From positions 1 through 41,694 of the forward strand of contig CALFBB010000058.1 of the NCBI GenBank assembly GCA_937944885.1: 41,694 nt of DNA, written 5' to 3'. Position numbers and translations under genes: made by a program. Position 1 is the first letter of the stretch; every line of letters starts with the position of its first letter. A model generated the notes under the pieces. That model made no database searches. It saw nothing but the letters and a program-made list of their open reading frames with translations, and was not told where the DNA came from. This document shows, one piece after another, positions 41,554-41,694 of this stretch. This DNA comes from an uncultured cyanobacterium. GTDB taxonomy: Bacteria > Cyanobacteriota > Cyanobacteriia > Thermostichales > Thermostichaceae.

Positions 41554-41694
41554 ATGACCATAGCGGTAGGACGCGTGCGTCAGGAGCGGGGATGGTTTGA
41601 CATCGTCGACGACTGGCTCAAGCGGGACAGATTCGTGTTTATTGGTTGGTCGGGGTTGTTGCTGTTTCCCTGCGCCTTTTTGGCCTTGGGGGGC
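41554..41694 (+). CDS. psbD: Photosystem II D2 protein (5' end only)
   Basis: First 47 codons, cut by the window end. The residues begin [16 protein letters not shown] and continue to [15 protein letters not shown], matching the N-terminus of D2, one of the two reaction-centre core subunits that bind P680 and the quinone QA in the thylakoid membrane. ATG with GGAGAG ten bases upstream. In cyanobacteria psbC usually follows and overlaps it. Divergent from glgA. Confidence 0.97.
   Translation, partial: MTIAVGRVRQERGWFDIVDDWLKRDRFVFIGWSGLLLFPCAFLALGG

Overview
The window is chromosomal DNA of a photosynthetic cyanobacterium. The gene content is diagnostic: the start of psbD (photosystem II D2), Ycf66, cyanobacterial-type Hfq, PEP carboxylase, a DUF3038/DUF4335 pair, a DHH-CBS-CCA-transferase fusion and gas-vesicle genes. 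The octamer GGGATCCC is extremely frequent (twelve copies by eye in the first 3.4 kb). As I recall, this HIP1-like palindrome replaces the usual GCGATCGC in the hot-spring Synechococcus/Thermostichus lineage (Yellowstone A/B' type), so I place the window there; this is inference, not a database match.

Layout. 1-3.2 kb: a minus-strand run of frameshifted pentapeptide-repeat gene, DCC-family thiol oxidoreductase, peptide deformylase and purF. 3.5-5.4 kb: a Pro/Ser/Thr-rich lipoprotein, then a decayed patch with a TnpB tail relic and a broken amidohydrolase. 5.5-10.4 kb: ppc, ycf66, a stand-alone HmpF-like N-terminal domain, and aroH-type chorismate mutase. 10.4-12.7 kb: a minus-strand operon V4R / small / small / V4R that resembles the Synechocystis slr0144-slr0147 region linked to photosystem II assembly. 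12.8-16.7 kb: hfq, then a compact gas-vesicle set gvpA-gvpC-gvpN-gvpJ followed by an LptA/OstA-like gene. 17-20.6 kb: a 2Fe-2S ferredoxin (possibly a separated member of the same photosystem II set), RbgA-type GTPase, UbiH-type hydroxylase and an SsuE-type flavin reductase. 20.6-21.5 kb: a second TnpB relic. 21.5-26.6 kb: transglutaminase-like protein, DprA-like protein, the large DHH-CBS-CCA fusion and tRNA-Ala(GGC). 26.6-32.3 kb: sppA, alr, a ComFB-domain gene coupled to pheA, and comM. 32.4-41.7 kb: alpha/beta hydrolase, ABC-2 permease plus methyltransferase, FHA protein, DUF3038/DUF4335, ilvE, fabG, glgA and the 5' end of psbD.

Most genes are ordinary housekeeping functions: translation and maturation (def, tRNA-Ala, rbgA, CCA transferase), purine and amino-acid synthesis (purF, aroH, pheA, ilvE, alr), carbon fixation and storage (ppc, glgA), lipid synthesis (fabG) and photosynthesis. 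The parts most worth a second look are the minimal gas-vesicle cluster, whose GvpC-like protein carries an extra Pro-rich linker and C-terminal helical domain; two decayed TnpB elements that keep right-end hairpins; several pseudogenes; and a dispersed structured repeat. I see no CRISPR array, prophage or rRNA.
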